A DNA stretch of 64,000 nucleotides, taken from Candidatus Polarisedimenticolia bacterium. Lineage in GTDB: Bacteria > Acidobacteriota > Polarisedimenticolia > Gp22-AA2 > AA152. Positions within the stretch are counted from its first letter, which is position 1, and each line of letters begins with the position of its first letter. The notes beneath the pieces were generated by a model. It saw only the letters and a program-made list of their open reading frames with translations. It made no database searches and had not been told where the DNA came from. The position numbers and the translations under genes were made by a program. Shown piece by piece: positions 16,002-24,333 of the stretch. The DNA lies in contig DASYRE010000011.1 in assembly GCA_036004685.1 (NCBI GenBank), positions 29,318 through 93,317 on the forward strand. Direction: 5' to 3'.

Positions 16002-17141
16002 ATGGCCGTGCCTCTTCTCGATCTGAAGGCGCAGTACCCCCCTCTCCAGGGCGCGATCCGCGCCGCGCTCGATCGGGTGCTCGACTCGCAGCAGTTCATT
16101 TTGGGAGAAGAGGTCGCCGCCTTCGAGCGCGAGATCGGCGGCTGGCTGGACGGTGGGGAGGCGATCGGCGTGGCCTCGGGCACCGACGCGCTCCTGCTCG
16201 CCTTGATGGCCCTGGAGATCGGCGAGGGGGACGAGGTCGTCACGACCCCTTATTCCTTTTTCGCCACTGCCGGAGCGATTCACCGGGTCGGAGCCCGCCC
16301 CGTCTTCGCCGACATCGATCCGCGGACCTTCCTCATGCGCCCGGAGCTGGCGGCTCGGGCGATCACCCGGCGCACCCGGGCCCTTCTTCCCGTCCACCTC
16401 TTCGGACAGATGGTAGAGATGGAGCCGCTGCTCGAGATCGCCCGCGCGCGAAACCTCAGCGTGATTGAGGATGCGGCGCAGGCGATCGGCGCGACCACCG
16501 GATTCGAGGGGAAGACCGGGCAGGCCGGAACGCTGGGAACGATCGGCTGTTTTTCCTTCTTCCCTTCCAAGAACCTGGGAGGCGCGGGCGACGGAGGGCT
16601 GGTCGTGACGCGGGACGCGGGACTGGCCGACCGGATCCGCTCGCTCCGGCGGCACGGCGAGGAGGCTGCCTACGTCCATACCCGGGTGGGGCTGAACAGC
16701 CGGCTCGACGCCCTCCAGGCGGCCGTTCTGCGCGTCAAGCTCCCCCACCTCGACCGATGGAGCGCCGCCCGGGCCGCGAACGCCCAGCGCTACGGGCGTC
16801 TTTTCTCAGGCGCCGGCCTCGCGGGGCCCGACTCGCCGCTGATCCTGCCCGAGACGCGCCCCGGAGCGCGGCACATCTTCCACCAGTACGTCGTCCGGGC
16901 GCGGCGGCGAGATGACCTGCTCTCGCACCTCCGCGCCGCTTCGATCGGCTGCGCCGTCTACTATCCTATTCCCCTCCACCTGCAGCGCTGCTTCGCCGGG
17001 CTGCATCACCACCCGGGCGATTTTCCGGTCGCTGAAAGCGCCTCGGCCTCGAGCCTTGCCCTTCCCATCTACCCCGAGCTGACGGCGGCGATGCAGGAGG
17101 AGGTCGTCGGCGTCATCCGGGAGTTCTATTCCTCGGAATGA
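16002..17141 (+). CDS. DegT/DnrJ/EryC1-family sugar aminotransferase
   Basis: 379 residues. PLP-dependent aminotransferase of the type that aminates nucleotide-linked keto sugars. The PLP-binding lysine is Lys190 in FFPSKNLGGAGDGG; other family blocks are GVASGTDALLLAL (about 56-68), VIEDAAQAIGA (about 154-164) and LNSRLDALQAAVL near 225. No other nucleotide-sugar gene is adjacent, so the sugar and the polysaccharide are unknown. It stands alone, converging on the tldE/tldD genes. Confidence 0.88.
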   Translation: MAVPLLDLKAQYPPLQGAIRAALDRVLDSQQFILGEEVAAFEREIGGWLDGGEAIGVASGTDALLLALMALEIGEGDEVVTTPYSFFATAGAIHRVGARPVFADIDPRTFLMRPELAARAITRRTRALLPVHLFGQMVEMEPLLEIARARNLSVIEDAAQAIGATTGFEGKTGQAGTLGTIGCFSFFPSKNLGGAGDGGLVVTRDAGLADRIRSLRRHGEEAAYVHTRVGLNSRLDALQAAVLRVKLPHLDRWSAARAANAQRYGRLFSGAGLAGPDSPLILPETRPGARHIFHQYVVRARRRDDLLSHLRAASIGCAVYYPIPLHLQRCFAGLHHHPGDFPVAESASASSLALPIYPELTAAMQEEVVGVIREFYSSE

Positions 17142-17207
17142 ATGAGGCGGAAATCGGGAGAGCGCCGGAACGGCCGCCGAGGTTGAGGGGATTTCCGAGA
17201 CGCCGCC

Positions 17208-18533
17208 CTAGACCGCCTGGCTGACGCTGCTGAAGGTGAACTCGCGCGATCGGAGGGCGGGCATGGCCATGGGGATCGGACCGCCGGCCACCTGGCGGGG
17301 CGCGGAGATCATCTCCACGTTCTTCAGCACCGTGATCGGGCTCTCGTTGAACCGGAAATTCCTCACGGCATGGGCGATCTTGCCGTGCTCGACCAGGAAG
17401 GTGCCGTCCCGCGTGATGCCCGTCAGGAGAAGGGTCTGGGGATCGACGAACCGGATGTACCAGAACCGCGTGACCAGGATGGCGCGCTCGGCGGTTCGAA
17501 CCATCTCCTCGACCGTGTCGGTGCCGCCCGGCAGGATGAGATTCGCCACCGGTCCGGTCGACCGGTTCGCCGTCTTGCGGGCCCAGTAGCGCGACATCTG
17601 AAGGTGACGCAGCACTCCCCGGTCGAACCAGGTGATCCGCTGGGCCGGCAGGCCGTCCTCGTCGAAAAGGACCCCGGAAAGGCCGGCGGCCGTCGGATCC
17701 GAGATCAGGTCCACTTTCTCACTCAGCATCTTCTCGCCAATCCGCGTTCCGCCGCCGGGCCGGGAGAAGACGGAGCGCCCTTCGTCCGCGCTGCGCGCCT
17801 CCAGGCTGAGGGCGAGGGAACCCAGCAGGTCGGCCACCGCCTGCGGCTCCAGGATCACGGTGTACTTCCCCGGCGGGAGCTCCTTCGGAGAAGCGGAGCG
17901 GGCGGCCTTCTCCATGGCGGAGCGCCCGAGCCGCTGCGCGTCCAAGTCGATCAGACGCCCGAAGTCGAGCCCGGCCCAGCCGCTGCCCGCTCCGTCGCGG
18001 GTCCGTGCAGTGGTGGAAAAGGACCCGTCGGTCCTGGCCGAATAGGCGAACAGGCTCGCGGAGCTGGCGAGCGCCGTGGCCGACGAGGAGTGCTCGAAAA
18101 AACCGGAGGAGAGCAGGCCTTTCGATTTCGACCGTTCCGTCAGGGCGGCGATTCGCGAGGCTCTCGCCTCCGGGCCGAGGTCGTCCAGGGCGGAATCGAT
18201 GCCTTGCGTCTTGAGATAGGTTTGCGGCGGAAGGACCGGCATCCACTCCGGATCTTCCGGGGAAAGCCGGGCCAGCTCTTCGCTCCGCCGCACCACCCGC
18301 GCGAGCGACGCTTCGTCGGTGACGTTGGTCCGCGCCGCTCCGTGGCGCTTTCCGAAGACCGACACCACCGTGACGGTCAGATCCTCGGCCGAGCCGGCGG
18401 TGGTGATGCCATTGTTGGCGAAGCGGGTGTTCCCCCGCCGCTCGGCGCCGAGGCGCACGAGCGCCTCCTCGGCCCCCGAGAAGCCCAGGATCTTCGACGC
18501 CATGGCACGGAGCGCCTCGGCGGACGGGATCAA
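17208..18533 (-). CDS. tldE: TldE/PmbA-family metalloprotease partner
   Basis: 441 residues if started at the TTG at 18533, whose TTGA overlaps the tldD stop; an ATG at 18503 would give 431 residues. The longer start keeps the first helix that precedes GAEEALVRLG in this family. The protein lacks an HExxxH motif, as expected of the inactive TldE/PmbA subunit that pairs with TldD. The C-terminal part has PVANLILPGGTDTVEEM and LLLTGITRDGTFLVEHGKI, typical of PmbA. TldD/TldE act together in the cytosol to degrade or mature peptides, for example microcin B17. No peptide-modification enzyme is seen nearby. Confidence 0.85.
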   Translation of the reverse strand: MIPSAEALRAMASKILGFSGAEEALVRLGAERRGNTRFANNGITTAGSAEDLTVTVVSVFGKRHGAARTNVTDEASLARVVRRSEELARLSPEDPEWMPVLPPQTYLKTQGIDSALDDLGPEARASRIAALTERSKSKGLLSSGFFEHSSSATALASSASLFAYSARTDGSFSTTARTRDGAGSGWAGLDFGRLIDLDAQRLGRSAMEKAARSASPKELPPGKYTVILEPQAVADLLGSLALSLEARSADEGRSVFSRPGGGTRIGEKMLSEKVDLISDPTAAGLSGVLFDEDGLPAQRITWFDRGVLRHLQMSRYWARKTANRSTGPVANLILPGGTDTVEEMVRTAERAILVTRFWYIRFVDPQTLLLTGITRDGTFLVEHGKIAHAVRNFRFNESPITVLKNVEMISAPRQVAGGPIPMAMPALRSREFTFSSVSQAV

Positions 18534-19984
18534 AGCTTCCTCTCCGTGCTCAGGACGTTGATCCCGCGGAAGCGCGCGACGGGGGAGGCGTGGCTGACGG
18601 CGTTGACCTGTCCGGGCTCGCCCTTGCCGTCGTAGAAGGTGCCGTGGGTCATCCAGGTTTCGGGCCCCCCGAGCCCGTCGCAGGCGTTCCAGAACTCGGT
18701 CGTGTTGGACTGATAGGCCAGATCGCGCAGCGCATCGCCCAGCTTCCCGTCCCTGATCTCCCGGAAGGACTGCCCGGAGAACTGGAAGTTGTAGCGCTGC
18801 TGATCGATGCTGTAGGAGCCGTCCCCGACGATGTAGATTCCGTCCTTCACCTCGGCGATCAGCTCCTCGGCGCTCCGCGCGGCGGTCCCGGGCAGCAGCG
18901 AGACGTTCGGCATGCGCTGGAACGGGATGGAGGCCCAGGAGTCGGCGTGGGCGCATCCCTTGCTGGAGTTCTGCCCGATCCACCGGGCCTGCTCGCGCGT
19001 CGTCTGGTAATCGACGAAGAGGCCGTCCTTGACCAGGTGCCATCGCCGCGCCTTCACGCCGTCGTCGTCGTAGCCCACCGTCGCCAGCCCGCCGGGGAGG
19101 ATCCGGTCGGCGATGAAGTTCACCCGGGGGGAGCCGAACCGGAGCTTGCCCAGCTTGTCGGGCGTCGCGAAAGAGGTGCCGGCAAAATTCGCCTCGTATC
19201 CAAGGGCGCGATCCAGCTCGGTCGGGTGGCCGACCGACTCGTGGATCGTGAGCCAGAGATTGGAAGGATGCAGCACCAGGTCTTTGCGCCCCGCCCCGGC
19301 CGGGCGCGCCCGCAGCTTCTGCACCGCCTCCTCGGCGATTCGTCCCGCCGCGTCAGCCAGATGCGCCTCCTCGACGTACTCGTAGCCGTACGCCGCGGGC
19401 GGGATGTCGTGGGATCGCGTCGCGAATCTTCCCGTCTTTCCATCCACGGCCGTCACGGTGTAGGCCGGGTTGCAGCGGACCAGCGTCTGCGAAAGCAGCG
19501 TCCCGGCGGTCGACGCGAAACTCTTGTCTTCACGGACGAAATGGAGCGACGAGGAGCAGTATTTCGCCCCTTTCACCCGGAGGGCCTCGCGGTTGATGGC
19601 GAGCAGCAGCTCCACCTTGCGGTCGAGCGGCACCTCGAAGGGATCTTTGACGTAGGGGGTCTGCCAGACGTCCTCGTACCGCTCCACGGGGACGAGGCGG
19701 ACCGCCTCGCTCCGGCCGGCGACGTTCGCTTTCGCGGTGGCCACCGCCAGCGCGGCGACCCTCGGCACTTCCTCCCGGGTGACCCGGCTGCTGGCCGCGA
19801 ACCCCCAGGTCCCCTTGACGAGCACCCGGATCCCCATGCCGTACGATTCTTCGTCGGAGATCGCCGTGAGGTGGTCCTCGCGGGCGGCGAGCCGCTGGTT
19901 CCGGTACCGGTTGATACGCACGTCGGCGTATCCCGCCCCGGCGGAGCGCGCCGCCTCCAGCCCCAGGGCGGCCAGCTCGTTCAT
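18530..19984 (-). CDS. tldD: TldD-family zinc metalloprotease
   Basis: 484 residues, normal for TldD. The catalytic zinc motif is HESVGH in LTIHESVGHPTELDRA (about residues 245-260). The N-terminal block ALEAARSAGAGYADVRI-type sequence (GAGYADVRINRYRNQ) is the standard TldD start, supporting the ATG at 19984. It forms the active subunit of the TldD/TldE protease. Its start overlaps the stop of a 96-residue Tat-signal protein as ATGA, and its stop overlaps the tldE TTG, so the three genes are translationally linked. Confidence 0.92.
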   Translation of the reverse strand: MNELAALGLEAARSAGAGYADVRINRYRNQRLAAREDHLTAISDEESYGMGIRVLVKGTWGFAASSRVTREEVPRVAALAVATAKANVAGRSEAVRLVPVERYEDVWQTPYVKDPFEVPLDRKVELLLAINREALRVKGAKYCSSSLHFVREDKSFASTAGTLLSQTLVRCNPAYTVTAVDGKTGRFATRSHDIPPAAYGYEYVEEAHLADAAGRIAEEAVQKLRARPAGAGRKDLVLHPSNLWLTIHESVGHPTELDRALGYEANFAGTSFATPDKLGKLRFGSPRVNFIADRILPGGLATVGYDDDGVKARRWHLVKDGLFVDYQTTREQARWIGQNSSKGCAHADSWASIPFQRMPNVSLLPGTAARSAEELIAEVKDGIYIVGDGSYSIDQQRYNFQFSGQSFREIRDGKLGDALRDLAYQSNTTEFWNACDGLGGPETWMTHGTFYDGKGEPGQVNAVSHASPVARFRGINVLSTERKL

Positions 19985-20271
19985 TCGGCGATCCCCAGGA
20001 CGAGCCGGTCGCGCCAGGCATCGGGCATGCGGTGGTGAATCCAATCCTCCCGGATGAGAGCGGGATCGCGTCGGCCGCCGGCGGCCGCCACGGCGTCGCA
20101 CGATTTGCGGTAGGGGGACCCGTACTCCACGAACTCAGGCGACGGGGATCCGGCGGTGGATTGCACGCGGCGGGCGTCCCGTGGGGCGGAGAACCCGGGA
20201 AGGGCGGGAAGCACGGCGCCGAGGGCCGCCACGAGATGAAGCGAGGACCTGAGGAAAGCGCGTCGATCCAT
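19981..20271 (-). CDS. Small Tat-signal protein coupled to tldD
   Basis: 96 residues. The N-terminus DRRAFLRSS followed by a hydrophobic stretch to about residue 28 and an FSA cleavage-like site is a good twin-arginine signal. The mature part is only about 65 residues (C59 in SCDAVAA, many Arg/Asp) and resembles nothing I know. It overlaps tldD by four nucleotides. It could be a short exported accessory protein or a peptide handled by TldD/TldE; neither is demonstrated. The reading frame is intact and preceded by GGAGGAGG. Confidence 0.6.
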   Translation of the reverse strand: MDRRAFLRSSLHLVAALGAVLPALPGFSAPRDARRVQSTAGSPSPEFVEYGSPYRKSCDAVAAAGGRRDPALIREDWIHHRMPDAWRDRLVLGIAE

Positions 20272-20293
20272 GGGCCCTCCTCCCGGAGCCCGT

Positions 20294-20323
20294 ACGGTAT
20301 TCGAACCGCTTTCGGGCTGTCAA
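20294..20323 (-). promoter_or_regulatory. Promoter for the Tat protein-tldD-tldE operon
   Basis: On the minus strand TTGACA (20323-20318), 18-bp spacer, TACCGT (20299-20294). The -35 box overlaps the stop codon of the upstream antiporter gene. Confidence 0.5.
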
Positions 20324-21636
20324 CCCTTGCGCCGCTCCGGGGGGAGCCGTTCCGTCTCGACGTGAGAGATCGACTCGACCACGCGCGCCGTCGCCGGACC
20401 GCCCGCGCGGCCCGGGAAGACCAGCCGGAGCAGAATGGGCGTCACCATCGTCGTGGCGAGGACCATCACCACCATGACGGAGAACACCTCCCGCTCGATC
20501 ACCCCCGCCGCCAGACCGTAGCCGGCGACGATCAATCCGACCTCGCCACGGGAGATCATGCCGATTCCGACCCGCAGCGATTCCCTGGGGCTGAATCCCG
20601 AGAGCCGGGCGAGCGCGCCGCAGCCGGCGATTTTCGAGAGAATCGCAACGGCCACGATCACCGACGCGAAAAAGATACCCCGCCCCGAAGCGGCGATCTC
20701 GCGGCCGTTGGCCTGCAAGCCGATGTCCACGAAGAAAATCGGCACGAAGAGGGAATAGGTGACGGAATGGATTCCCCGATCGATTTCCGCCTTGAAGCGG
20801 GTCTGGGCGAAGAGGAGGCCGGCCAGGTACGAGCCGGTAATCGCGGCGACGCGCCCCACGAACTCGGCGGCGAACGCGTACCCGAACGCGACGAGCAGCA
20901 CGAACGCCATCAGCGGCTGGCTCGTGGGAAGGCGCCTGACGCGCTCGGTGATTCTCTCGAGGAAGCGGCGGCCGGCAAGCCACCCGAGCCCGAAGAAGAA
21001 CGCCATCCGCACGCCGATCAGTAGGATATCCGTGATCCCGAACCGCTCCCCCGAGGCGGCGGCCCCGGCGCCCGTGAAGGCGATGACGAGCGACAGGACG
21101 AAGATCCCCATGACGTCGTCGATCACCGCGGCGCCGAGGATGGTGGTCCCTTCGCGGGTGCGCAGCGCCCCGAGCTCGAAGAGAGTCTGCGCCGAGATGC
21201 TCACGCTGGTCGCGGTGAGGACCGTCCCGACGAAGATGCACTCGACCCAGGGGCGTCCGAAGAGCCGCGCGGTGAGGATCCCCAGAAGGAACGGCAGGAC
21301 GACTCCTCCGGCGGCGGACCAGAAGGCGGCCCGGCCGACCCGCCTCATCTCCTGCAAATCGGTCTCCATGCCGGCCACGAACATCAACAAGATGACCCCA
21401 ATCTCCGCGAGATCGTGGACGATCCCCCCCAGAGCGGGATGAAGCGAATCTCCCATTCCGGACGGCGCGAAGATCCGGAGCCCCAGGACGTCGAAGAGAG
21501 TCGGGCCGAGAAGAAGCCCGGCGAGAATCTCGCCGAACACCGCCGGCAGCCCGAGCCGGCTGCTCAAGGAGCCCGCCCCTTTGGCGGCTACGAGAATCAC
21601 GGCTAGGAATAGAAGGAGTTGAAGAAGATGGGTCAA
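20320..21636 (-). CDS. CPA2-family monovalent cation:proton antiporter
   Basis: 438 residues with 12 or so predicted transmembrane helices and no C-terminal TrkA-N domain. The ion-binding aspartate pair is visible in AAVIDDVMGI (about residues 172-181) and the second half has SRGEVGLIVAGYG (about 363-375), both standard for Na+/H+ or K+/H+ exchangers of the CPA2/KefB group. It should exchange Na+ or K+ for protons across the inner membrane. Start is a TTG at 21636 with a CGGAGAG ribosome site; there is no nearby ATG at the right place. A promoter lies at 21683-21712. Confidence 0.88.
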   Translation of the reverse strand: MTHLLQLLLFLAVILVAAKGAGSLSSRLGLPAVFGEILAGLLLGPTLFDVLGLRIFAPSGMGDSLHPALGGIVHDLAEIGVILLMFVAGMETDLQEMRRVGRAAFWSAAGGVVLPFLLGILTARLFGRPWVECIFVGTVLTATSVSISAQTLFELGALRTREGTTILGAAVIDDVMGIFVLSLVIAFTGAGAAASGERFGITDILLIGVRMAFFFGLGWLAGRRFLERITERVRRLPTSQPLMAFVLLVAFGYAFAAEFVGRVAAITGSYLAGLLFAQTRFKAEIDRGIHSVTYSLFVPIFFVDIGLQANGREIAASGRGIFFASVIVAVAILSKIAGCGALARLSGFSPRESLRVGIGMISRGEVGLIVAGYGLAAGVIEREVFSVMVVMVLATTMVTPILLRLVFPGRAGGPATARVVESISHVETERLPPERRKG

Positions 21637-21682
21637 GCGGCTCTCCGTCGCCGGACGACCCAGAAAGCCGTCCGGCGGCTAC

Positions 21683-21712
21683 CTTATAAGTGGTCGAGCG
21701 ACGTTCTGTCAA
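21683..21712 (-). promoter_or_regulatory. Sigma70 promoter for the antiporter gene
   Basis: On the minus strand TTGACA (21712-21707), 18-bp spacer, TATAAG (21688-21683). Divergent from the glycosyltransferase promoter 40 bp away. Confidence 0.65.
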
Positions 21713-21751
21713 AGCCCCGCGCCGGCCCGCAATCCCAGCGGGGGTGCGAAA

Positions 21752-21780
21752 TTGACTCTCCCCCCGAATCATGATAAAAA
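21752..21780 (+). promoter_or_regulatory. Promoter for the glycosyltransferase gene
   Basis: TTGACT (21752-21757), 17-bp spacer, TAAAAA (21775-21780). It would give a 5' leader of about 110 nt before ATG 21897; I see no recognisable riboswitch in that leader. Confidence 0.4.
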
Positions 21781-21896
21781 CTCACGCCTTTTTCGTCAGA
21801 TGCGTCACGCGTGCTTGCCGGGGATCGGAAGTGTTCCCCGTCCGGAGATCGAGGGCTCCGACCGCCTCCTGAACCCGGTTTTGGGATCGTCAGAAC

Positions 21897-23252
21897 ATGC
21901 TCGAACGAGTCGGTCGCCGCGAGGAATGGGTGGGCCCTCCGGCTCCGCTGGACCGCGTCCAAAGCACCGAAAAGCTCACCAAGACCGTCGTCTTCCTCGC
22001 CTTCAGCCTCATCCTGTTCTCCGCCTACATCAGCGGCTCGTTCGCTCGGGCGCATTACTGGTACAACATCAGCTTCGTCACGCGCTTCCTGTCGCTTCCG
22101 CTGCTCGCCTACAGCTGCCTGATCATGATTCATCTTCCCTACCGGGCCATCCTCTGCTTTCTGTACAAACCCTATCCCGTGCGGGACGACCTTCCGACGA
22201 TCAGCTTCATCATTCCCGCCTTCAACGAGGGGGCGATGGTGGAGAAGGCGATCGAGTCCAGCGCCACCTCCAACTATCCCCGGGAGCGGATGGAGGTGGT
22301 CTGCATCGACGACGGCTCCACCGACGACACCTGGAAGTACATCCAGCGTGCGGCCGCCCGGCATCCGGGAATGGTCCAGGTGCTGCGCCATTCCCGCAAT
22401 CGCGGCAAGCGCCAGGCGCTCGCCACCGGCTTCAACCACTCCAAGGGGGAGATCCTGATCACGCTGGATTCCGACAGCGTCATCGCGGCCGACGCCGCGC
22501 GCCATCTCGTGGCGCCGTTCGCGGATCCTCAGGTGGGCGCCACGACGGCGCGGGTGAAGGTCTACAACAAGGCGGAGAACCTGTTGACGCGCATGCTGGC
22601 CGTCCGGTACGTGATGGCCTTCGAGTTCTTCCGGGCCTCGACCTCGGTCTTCAAGACCGTCATGTGCTGCTCCGGGGTCCTGTCGGCCTACCGGCGCAAG
22701 GTCGTGAAGAGGTTTCAGCAGGCCTGGCTGGACCAGGAGTTCATCGGCCAAAGCTGCACGTACGGGGACGACCGGGCGCTCACGAATTTCATCCTGCGCG
22801 AAGGCTACCACACGATCTACCAAAGGACGGCCGAAGTGAAGACCCTCGCCCCCACGACGCTTCCGAAGCTCGCCCGGATGCTCACCCGGTGGCACAAGAG
22901 CTTCATTCGCGAGAGCATCATCTTCTCCACCTTCATGTTCACCCGGTATCGCGAGAAGTACCGGTTCCCGGCCGCCTTCGATTTCATCCTCACCACCTTG
23001 CTGATCCCGTTGCAGTTCTACGTGACGCTGTACTCCATCTACCACATCTTCGTCGACCCCATCCTAATCCTCCGGTTCCTGGCGCTCATCGTCATCATGG
23101 GAATCACCTACATGCTCTTTTACATACGGTTCGAGAAGAACACGGACTTTCTCTACGGGGTCCTTTACTCGTTCCTGCATGTCTTCTTCCTGATGTGGAC
23201 CGTCCCCTACGCCCTCCTGACCTTCAAGAACAATTCCTGGCTGACGCGTTGA
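21897..23252 (+). CDS. Hyaluronan-synthase-like family 2 glycosyltransferase
   Basis: 451 residues, integral membrane. Two N-terminal helices (about 28-46 and 62-84), a cytosolic GT-A domain, and three or more C-terminal helices (from about 366). Catalytic motifs are DDGSTDD (138-144), DSDS (191-194), GDDRALT (290-296) and RWHKSFIRES (331-340). The last motif matches the acceptor/translocation segment of hyaluronan and NodC-type chitin-oligomer synthases more closely than cellulose synthases. It probably polymerises and exports a HexNAc-containing polysaccharide; the exact sugar is undetermined. No UDP-glucose dehydrogenase or other capsule gene is adjacent. Confidence 0.85.
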   Translation: MLERVGRREEWVGPPAPLDRVQSTEKLTKTVVFLAFSLILFSAYISGSFARAHYWYNISFVTRFLSLPLLAYSCLIMIHLPYRAILCFLYKPYPVRDDLPTISFIIPAFNEGAMVEKAIESSATSNYPRERMEVVCIDDGSTDDTWKYIQRAAARHPGMVQVLRHSRNRGKRQALATGFNHSKGEILITLDSDSVIAADAARHLVAPFADPQVGATTARVKVYNKAENLLTRMLAVRYVMAFEFFRASTSVFKTVMCCSGVLSAYRRKVVKRFQQAWLDQEFIGQSCTYGDDRALTNFILREGYHTIYQRTAEVKTLAPTTLPKLARMLTRWHKSFIRESIIFSTFMFTRYREKYRFPAAFDFILTTLLIPLQFYVTLYSIYHIFVDPILILRFLALIVIMGITYMLFYIRFEKNTDFLYGVLYSFLHVFFLMWTVPYALLTFKNNSWLTR

Positions 23253-23287
23253 TCGGGTCTCTCAGGAACCGGTCTGGCGGCGCCGGC

Positions 23288-23317
23288 TTGCCGCCTTTCA
23301 GGCCCCTATGCTAGGCT
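23288..23317 (+). promoter_or_regulatory. Possible promoter for the ECF sigma operon
   Basis: TTGCCG (23288-23293), 18-bp spacer, TAGGCT (23312-23317), followed by ATG 23343. Weak -10; an ECF-type autoregulated promoter could not be identified. Confidence 0.35.
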
Positions 23318-23342
23318 GCGGGCCGAATCGATCGATCACCCC

Positions 23343-23963
23343 ATGGCATCTCAAGAAGCGGACCAATTGACGGGCGATCGGGACGCGGCTCTCGTCGAGC
23401 GCACCCGGCACGGGGATCCCTCCGCGTTCGACGCGTTGATGGAGCGGTATGAAGGAAAGGTCTATCGCCTGGCCCTGGGAATGATGAAGAACCGGGAGGA
23501 CGCTCTGGATGCGGTCCAGGACGCTTTCCTCAGCGTTTTCCGCAAAATCGACTCCTTCAAGGGGGAATCGGCCTTCTCCACCTGGCTCTACCGGATCGCG
23601 CTCAATTCGGTCTACATGAAGCTGCGCTCCAAGAGCCGGCACGACAAGGCGATCCCCCTGGATGACGAGGAATCCTTCGATTCCGCGACCGGCCACGCCC
23701 GGGGCGCCATTCGCGATTGGAGCGAGCGGGCCGACGACGCGCTGCTGCGCCAGGAGCTCGGCGGCATCATTCGCGAGGCGGTGGCGGCCCTGCCGGAAGA
23801 GTACCGGGCGATCTTCACGCTGCGGGACGTCGAGGAGCTGTCGAACCAGGAGGTGGCGGAAATCCTGGGCCTGACGGTGGCGGCCACCAAGACGAGGCTT
23901 CACCGGGCGCGGATGTTTCTGCGAAACCGGCTCTCACGCCATCTTCAGGGGATTCCCCGATGA
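23343..23963 (+). CDS. ECF-type RNA polymerase sigma factor (RpoE-like)
   Basis: 206 residues. Sigma region 2 spans about 20-95 (YEGKVYRLALGMMKNREDALDAVQDAFLSVF in parts; the DAVQDAFL block is diagnostic) and region 4 spans about 140-195 (LPEEYRAIFTLRDVEELSNQEVAEILGLTVAATKTRLHRAR in parts). It directs RNA polymerase to a stress regulon. Its stop overlaps the next start as ATGA, and that gene encodes a zinc anti-sigma domain, so the pair is a standard ECF module. The stimulus is unknown. Confidence 0.93.
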   Translation: MASQEADQLTGDRDAALVERTRHGDPSAFDALMERYEGKVYRLALGMMKNREDALDAVQDAFLSVFRKIDSFKGESAFSTWLYRIALNSVYMKLRSKSRHDKAIPLDDEESFDSATGHARGAIRDWSERADDALLRQELGGIIREAVAALPEEYRAIFTLRDVEELSNQEVAEILGLTVAATKTRLHRARMFLRNRLSRHLQGIPR

Positions 23964-24220
23964 GCGACCCTCAGCGTCCCGCCGGACCGGGCTGCCGGGA
24001 AGTCTTCGGACTCCTCAGCGACTACGTGGACGGCGAGCTTTCCCCGGAGACCCGCGGGGCTCTGGAGGAGCATCTGGGAGCCTGTCCGCCGTGCGAGCGA
24101 TTCCTGAAGACCTTTCAAAAAACGCGCGCCCTTTGCCGCGAGAACCTTCTGGAAGAGATGCCCGACGAGCTTCGCACCCGCCTCCACTCCTTCCTCAAGG
24201 ACAGGATCCGCGGCAAGTAG
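23960..24220 (+). CDS. Soluble zinc-binding anti-sigma factor (ZAS domain)
   Basis: 86 residues. The whole protein is one anti-sigma zinc domain: CREVFGLLSDYVDGELS at the N-terminus and HLGACPPC (His41, Cys45, Cys48 approximately) giving the HxxxCxxC zinc site. It has no transmembrane helix, so it should act in the cytosol, like RsrA/ChrR-type redox or metal-responsive anti-sigmas rather than RseA-type membrane anti-sigmas. Four-base overlap with the sigma gene ensures stoichiometric production. Confidence 0.85.
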   Translation: MSDPQRPAGPGCREVFGLLSDYVDGELSPETRGALEEHLGACPPCERFLKTFQKTRALCRENLLEEMPDELRTRLHSFLKDRIRGK

Positions 24221-24244
24221 GTTCTGCCGAAAGGCCCATAGGGC

Positions 24245-24273
24245 TTGTAGTTTCACCGCCCTCACGATAAAAT
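24245..24273 (+). promoter_or_regulatory. Promoter for the XRE regulator-rarA operon
   Basis: TTGTAG (24245-24250), 17-bp spacer, TAAAAT (24268-24273). A leader of about 55 nt precedes ATG 24334. Confidence 0.5.
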
Positions 24274-24333
24274 GACCGCGGGTTTTCCCCGAAGAAACCA
24301 TTCAAGCGTCGCCGCACGGCGGGAGCCTTTTTC

